A stretch of DNA of 64,000 bases from Rossellomorea aquimaris (lineage in GTDB: Bacteria > Bacillota > Bacilli > Bacillales > Bacillaceae_B), in the NCBI RefSeq assembly GCF_003315075.1, contig NZ_QNRJ01000001.1, positions 167,158-231,157 of the forward strand, read 5' to 3'. The notes below the pieces were generated by a model that was given only the letters and a program-made list of their open reading frames with translations, ran no database searches and was not told the origin of the DNA. Positions 61,211-64,000 of the stretch are shown here, one piece after another. The stretch's first letter is position 1; every line of letters begins with the position of its first letter. The position numbers and the translations under genes are program-made.

Positions 61211-61378
61211 ATGACAAAAGCATACGTTCTTTTAATAGGCGGATTATTTATTTTTATGCTGGGTGTTTTCTTATCCATTCAGTGGATTGTTGTTGGAACC
61301 TTCTTTAGTGTCACAGGTGGCTTGATAATGGGAAGTAGCTCATATTTTATGGGGAAGAAAGCCGTGAAAAGACGATAA
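61211..61378 (+). CDS. Small two-helix membrane protein (55 aa)
   Basis: This short protein has two hydrophobic stretches (AYVLLIGGLFIFMLGVFL and VVGTFFSVTGGLIMG) and a basic end (GKKAVKRR). ATG at 61211 follows AGAGGAGAAT. It lies 13 bp after the DUF4181 gene, so they are cotranscribed. Function unknown. Confidence 0.6.
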   Translation: MTKAYVLLIGGLFIFMLGVFLSIQWIVVGTFFSVTGGLIMGSSSYFMGKKAVKRR

Positions 61379-61406
61379 CACTAGTTAGTCTTTTGATTCA
61401 AGTATG

Positions 61407-61433
61407 AAAAAACGCTCAGTCTGAGCGTTTTTT
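61407..61433. terminator. Bidirectional terminator
   Basis: AAAAAACGCTCAG and CTGAGCGTTTTTT form a 13-bp perfect stem. Confidence 0.9.
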
Positions 61434-61455
61434 CTTCATAATAGGCAACTCGAAT

Positions 61456-62508
61456 TCAAATTCTCTTAGTGATTTCTCGAAACAACTGATCTGCAATCGC
61501 CACAACCCCGATTGGCATTTGATTTACGATAACGGTCAATGACATTTCGCAGTCAGGATAATAAAGTGTCACTGATTCGTAGCCATGTATGCCTCCCTGA
61601 TGACCAATGGCCTGTCTTCCATCTTCAAAGGTATATTGTTGGATTCCTAAGCCATAGGAATGCTTCGGATCATCAGCTTCGAGGAAACACATCATGTCAG
61701 TCAAAGATTCCTCGGTTAATAATTGACCTTTAAAAAGGGCCTTCATAAACGTTTGAATTTCAATGGGATTGGAAATAAGAGCCCCTGCAGTCCAGATAAT
61801 CGATATGTTGAGATTCATAATTTCTGATATTTCATCTGAAAAGTCTGTCAGGTCAGCAGTCGCTCTGGAACATCCCGTCGCATAAGGTTTTCTTAGATCA
61901 TTCGTAATAGGAAAGTATGTCCTTTCCAAATGAAGCGGTTGAAAGATCCATTGATTCAATAGGTATTCGATCGATTTTCCGGAGAGTTTTTCCGCTATCA
62001 TACCAAGCAGGATATAACCTGTATTCGAGTAGTTAAATTCAGTACCCGGTTCAAATTCAAGGTCATGGTTGGCAACAAGTCTGATGAGGCTTTGTGGCGG
62101 GAATACATCTTGAAGGCTGTTTACAGCGTGCTGGATACATTTTGTTCCTGCAACATCCATCCATATGTAGTCCTTCAAGCCACTTCTGTGTTGCAGCAAT
62201 TGACGGATGGTTATATGGATGCCATCTTTCAAGATACCGGGTAAAAGGGAATCTACGGTCTGTTCAAACGACACAATACCTGCATCCTTTAGTTTTAAAA
62301 AAAGTGTGCTGATGAAAATCTTCGTAATGCTCCCGATCCGTAGATGATCATCTGGTTCTAACTTTGTATCTGATGCAATGTGACGAACCCCGGCTGCCAC
62401 GGGAAAGTCCTCTCCAGTAGAATCTGTCAGGCACACTGAGATGCCTGGAAGCTGATATCTCTCGCGCAATGAACGTACGGTATCCTCAACCAATATGCGA
62501 TCTATCAA
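61456..62508 (-). CDS. Serine hydrolase of the beta-lactamase (class C-like) family
   Basis: This 350-aa beta-lactamase/D-alanine carboxypeptidase-type hydrolase has the Ser-x-x-Lys motif GSITKIF (about 54-60), Tyr-x-Asn YSNTGYILLG (about 165) and His-x-Gly HQGGIHGYES. No signal peptide is visible, so it is probably cytoplasmic; relatives act as esterases or peptidases. TTG at 62508 has AAAGGATG upstream; the ATG at 62517 lies in that site. The strand has no neighbour in the same direction. Confidence 0.82.
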   Translation of the reverse strand: MIDRILVEDTVRSLRERYQLPGISVCLTDSTGEDFPVAAGVRHIASDTKLEPDDHLRIGSITKIFISTLFLKLKDAGIVSFEQTVDSLLPGILKDGIHITIRQLLQHRSGLKDYIWMDVAGTKCIQHAVNSLQDVFPPQSLIRLVANHDLEFEPGTEFNYSNTGYILLGMIAEKLSGKSIEYLLNQWIFQPLHLERTYFPITNDLRKPYATGCSRATADLTDFSDEISEIMNLNISIIWTAGALISNPIEIQTFMKALFKGQLLTEESLTDMMCFLEADDPKHSYGLGIQQYTFEDGRQAIGHQGGIHGYESVTLYYPDCEMSLTVIVNQMPIGVVAIADQLFREITKRI

Positions 62509-62685
62509 AAAAATCATCCTTTCGAGTTGTAGTTAAGCTCAGTGTATCAATGGTTTATCCTAAAATACTCAGTCCGGAAACCGAGATCTCATACTCCCAA
62601 AGAAGAAATGGAAGAGTCAGGCAGGATATGCGAAGCCTTTTATGGAAACTTATTCTAGTACTCTAAAAGAATTGGAGGGAGCTCT

Positions 62686-63051
62686 ATGATGAAGAGTCCG
62701 ATCAAGAACAAAGTGAACCTGGTTTTTATTCCTGTAAGTGACATTGAAAAGTCTAAAGAATGGTACTCAAAAATCCTCGGGATCCAAAAAGGAGAAGAAC
62801 ATTTTGATCATCTATTCGTTGCCGACATGGACGGAGCCGGTATGATCCTTGACACTATGCCCATGTGGAAAGACGAAAATGGAAAACTGCCAAGGTTGAA
62901 TTTCCCGGCCATTCAATTTGCCACTGATGATATCCATGATTCCTATCAATTTATGAAAGACAATGGTGTCGAATTGGTAACTGATGTTCAAAATGATCAA
63001 TACTTTGTTTTTAAAGATCCCGATGGGAATGTATTGATGGTTTGCCTATAA
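62686..63051 (+). CDS. VOC/glyoxalase family protein
   Basis: This 121-aa protein has VFIPVSDIEKSKEWYSKILGI at the start, then FATDDIHDSYQFMKDNGVELV and FKDPDGNVLMVCL at the end, the usual vicinal oxygen chelate pattern. ATG after TTGGAGGGAGCTCT. A second member of the family as at 56345, not closely similar. Confidence 0.85.
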   Translation: MMKSPIKNKVNLVFIPVSDIEKSKEWYSKILGIQKGEEHFDHLFVADMDGAGMILDTMPMWKDENGKLPRLNFPAIQFATDDIHDSYQFMKDNGVELVTDVQNDQYFVFKDPDGNVLMVCL

Positions 63052-63067
63052 TCAGCACTTAAAAGTT

Positions 63068-63090
63068 GGGAGACTCTTTTATAGTCTCCC
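63068..63090. terminator. Hairpin after VOC gene
   Basis: GGGAGACT pairs with AGTCTCCC around a 7-nt loop; the T-tract is weak. Confidence 0.7.
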
Positions 63091-63167
63091 GTCCCTCCAA
63101 ATGATTGTTAGGTAGCGATATTTTATACATATGAGAAATGAGAGTAATTAGAAGGAGAGATTATCCA

Positions 63168-63317
63168 TGGCCATCCGAAATTCCGGATAGTCATCAGGTA
63201 GGGGTCGAATGGATGGATTTGACTGAGTTAACGAAGTGTAGGTTATATCCTAAGAAAATCATTCCTTATCTAAATAAAGAACTAGCTCAGGTAGTATATC
63301 TTGGAGACATCAACTAA
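63168..63317 (+). pseudogene. C-terminal fragment of a NUDIX hydrolase
   Basis: One frame reads WPSEIPDSHQVGVEWMDLTEL, then LYPKKIIPYLNKE, to a stop, which resembles the C-terminal part of many Nudix hydrolases. No Nudix box lies upstream. A good site (GAAGGAGAG) and an ATG at 63167 survive, but in a different frame that stops after seven codons. This suggests an internal deletion that joined the 5' end to the 3' end out of frame. Confidence 0.6.
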
Positions 63318-63320
63318 TGA

Positions 63321-63354
63321 AACAAGCTCAGGGTTCAAACTCTGAGCTTGTTTC
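63321..63354. terminator. Terminator after the Nudix remnant
   Basis: AACAAGCTCAG pairs with CTGAGCTTGTT and is followed by TCTATC. From 63355 to 63464 nothing else is seen. Confidence 0.78.
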
Positions 63355-63464
63355 TATCTAGGGGAAAAGAGTGTATCCTCGATGAATCGGTGGTTTCATT
63401 GAGAATATTCCATTCTGCACATCAATGATCAGCAGTGCTTTGCTTTCTTGAAGCGATTCCCTCC

Positions 63465-63647
63465 TTAATGCTCAATTCCCGTAGGTGGTTTCGGTCTTCT
63501 GACTAACTCTCCACTACAGTTCGGGCAGATAGAGTCATTTTTAGCTGTACAGTCCTCACAAAAGGTACATTCATGGACACAGATGTACGCGTCATCCGTC
63601 AAAGTCCTCCGGCATGCCTGACAATCCGTCTTCATTTCTAATCCCAT
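63465..63647 (-). CDS. DUF1272 zinc-ribbon protein
   Basis: This 60-aa protein has four CxxC-type pairs: CQAC, CVHECTFCEDC and CPNC. It fits DUF1272, a small zinc-binding family. ATG follows AAGGGAGATAC. Role unknown; a DNA-, RNA- or protein-binding zinc module is likely. Confidence 0.88.
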   Translation of the reverse strand: MGLEMKTDCQACRRTLTDDAYICVHECTFCEDCTAKNDSICPNCSGELVRRPKPPTGIEH

Positions 63648-63803
63648 ATGTATCTCCCTTTCTATTAATCTCCTTCCAGTATATTCTAAAATGCGTTAAG
63701 ATAGTGAATATATGGAAAGTTTTTTTGAATCGGGACGGATTTAATGGATTCTATATACGAAACATAGGGGACACCAAAACTGAGGAATGGAGGACACCAC
63801 ATC

Positions 63804-64000
63804 ATGATTCAAGCGGCCATATTTGATCTGGACGGAACTCTGTTGAACAGAGACGCCTCTGTAAATGAATTCATCACTAGCCAATATGAAAGATTGGATA
63901 AATGGCTAAGACATATACCAAAAGAATCGTACATAACCAGATTCATTGAATTAGACCAGCGCGGCTACGTCTGGAAAGATGAAGTGTACAAGCAGCTTAT
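63804..64000 (+). CDS. HAD family hydrolase (partial, cut by window end)
   Basis: The first 65 codons of a haloacid dehalogenase-type phosphatase are present: AAIFDLDGTLLNR carries the nucleophile and acid aspartates (DxD). ATG after TGGAGGACACC. The rest lies beyond the window, so substrate class cannot be told. Confidence 0.88.
   Translation, partial: MIQAAIFDLDGTLLNRDASVNEFITSQYERLDKWLRHIPKESYITRFIELDQRGYVWKDEVYKQL

Overview
The window reads as chromosome from a low-GC, endospore-forming Gram-positive bacterium of the Bacillaceae (Bacillus or Rossellomorea-like). That placement is inferred from several things. Ribosome binding sites are strong and purine-rich, and GTG and TTG starts are frequent. 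There is a SpoIIP homologue, coat and exosporium-type proteins, candidate sigma-K promoters, an S-box riboswitch, and a divergent citR-citA pair. No rRNA, tRNA or CRISPR array was seen.

Layout. 0-9 kb holds an ABC-2 exporter (ATPase plus two permeases), a DinB protein, a DHA2 drug efflux pump and a SwrC-like RND pump. The RND pump is divergent from its YerO-like TetR regulator, with two palindromic operators between them. 9.0-9.5 kb is a MITE-like element carrying two GC-rich hairpins. 9.7-17.3 kb is one giant gene (2518 aa) with 23 CnaB/carboxypeptidase-regulatory-like repeats and a Cys-rich tail. 17.7-21.1 kb is a glycine betaine/osmoprotectant ABC operon. 21-32 kb is mixed housekeeping: an acetyltransferase, a cytoplasmic-type amidase with SPOR and glucosaminidase domains, an AAA ATPase, an amine oxidase, a SpoIIP paralogue, a VTT membrane protein, a SAM-I riboswitch in front of a tiny Fbp-like gene, and a HemY-type oxidase.

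32.5-45.4 kb looks like a spore-surface island. A six-gene minus-strand operon encodes a PIG-L deacetylase, GT4, ATP-grasp, APH/CotS-like kinase, a second GT4 and a sugar epimerase. Next come four genes sharing one unnamed ~60-residue domain, then a YrzF-like kinase and a BclA-like collagen protein with 69 Gly-X-Y triplets. The giant repeat protein, the YrzF-like kinase and the collagen-like protein each have an upstream match to the sigma-K consensus (AC, 17 nt, CATA-N3-TA). All three may therefore be made late in the mother cell and end up on the spore.

45.7-51.8 kb carries a lipid kinase, an IscA-like protein, a GIY-YIG protein, GNAT and methyltransferase genes and citR/citA. 51.8-56.2 kb is an accessory segment. 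It has a large zinc-ribbon DDE transposase, a small partner gene, several tiny membrane ORFs missed by ordinary gene calling, and three related hairpins. Two of those hairpins bound the segment in opposite orientation. 56.3-64 kb holds VOC, Nudix, GNAT, pentapeptide-repeat, sigma-factor, DUF4181, serine-hydrolase and DUF1272 genes, a decayed Nudix fragment, and a HAD hydrolase cut by the window end.

Functions are read from motifs and remembered family resemblance only. No database search was run.
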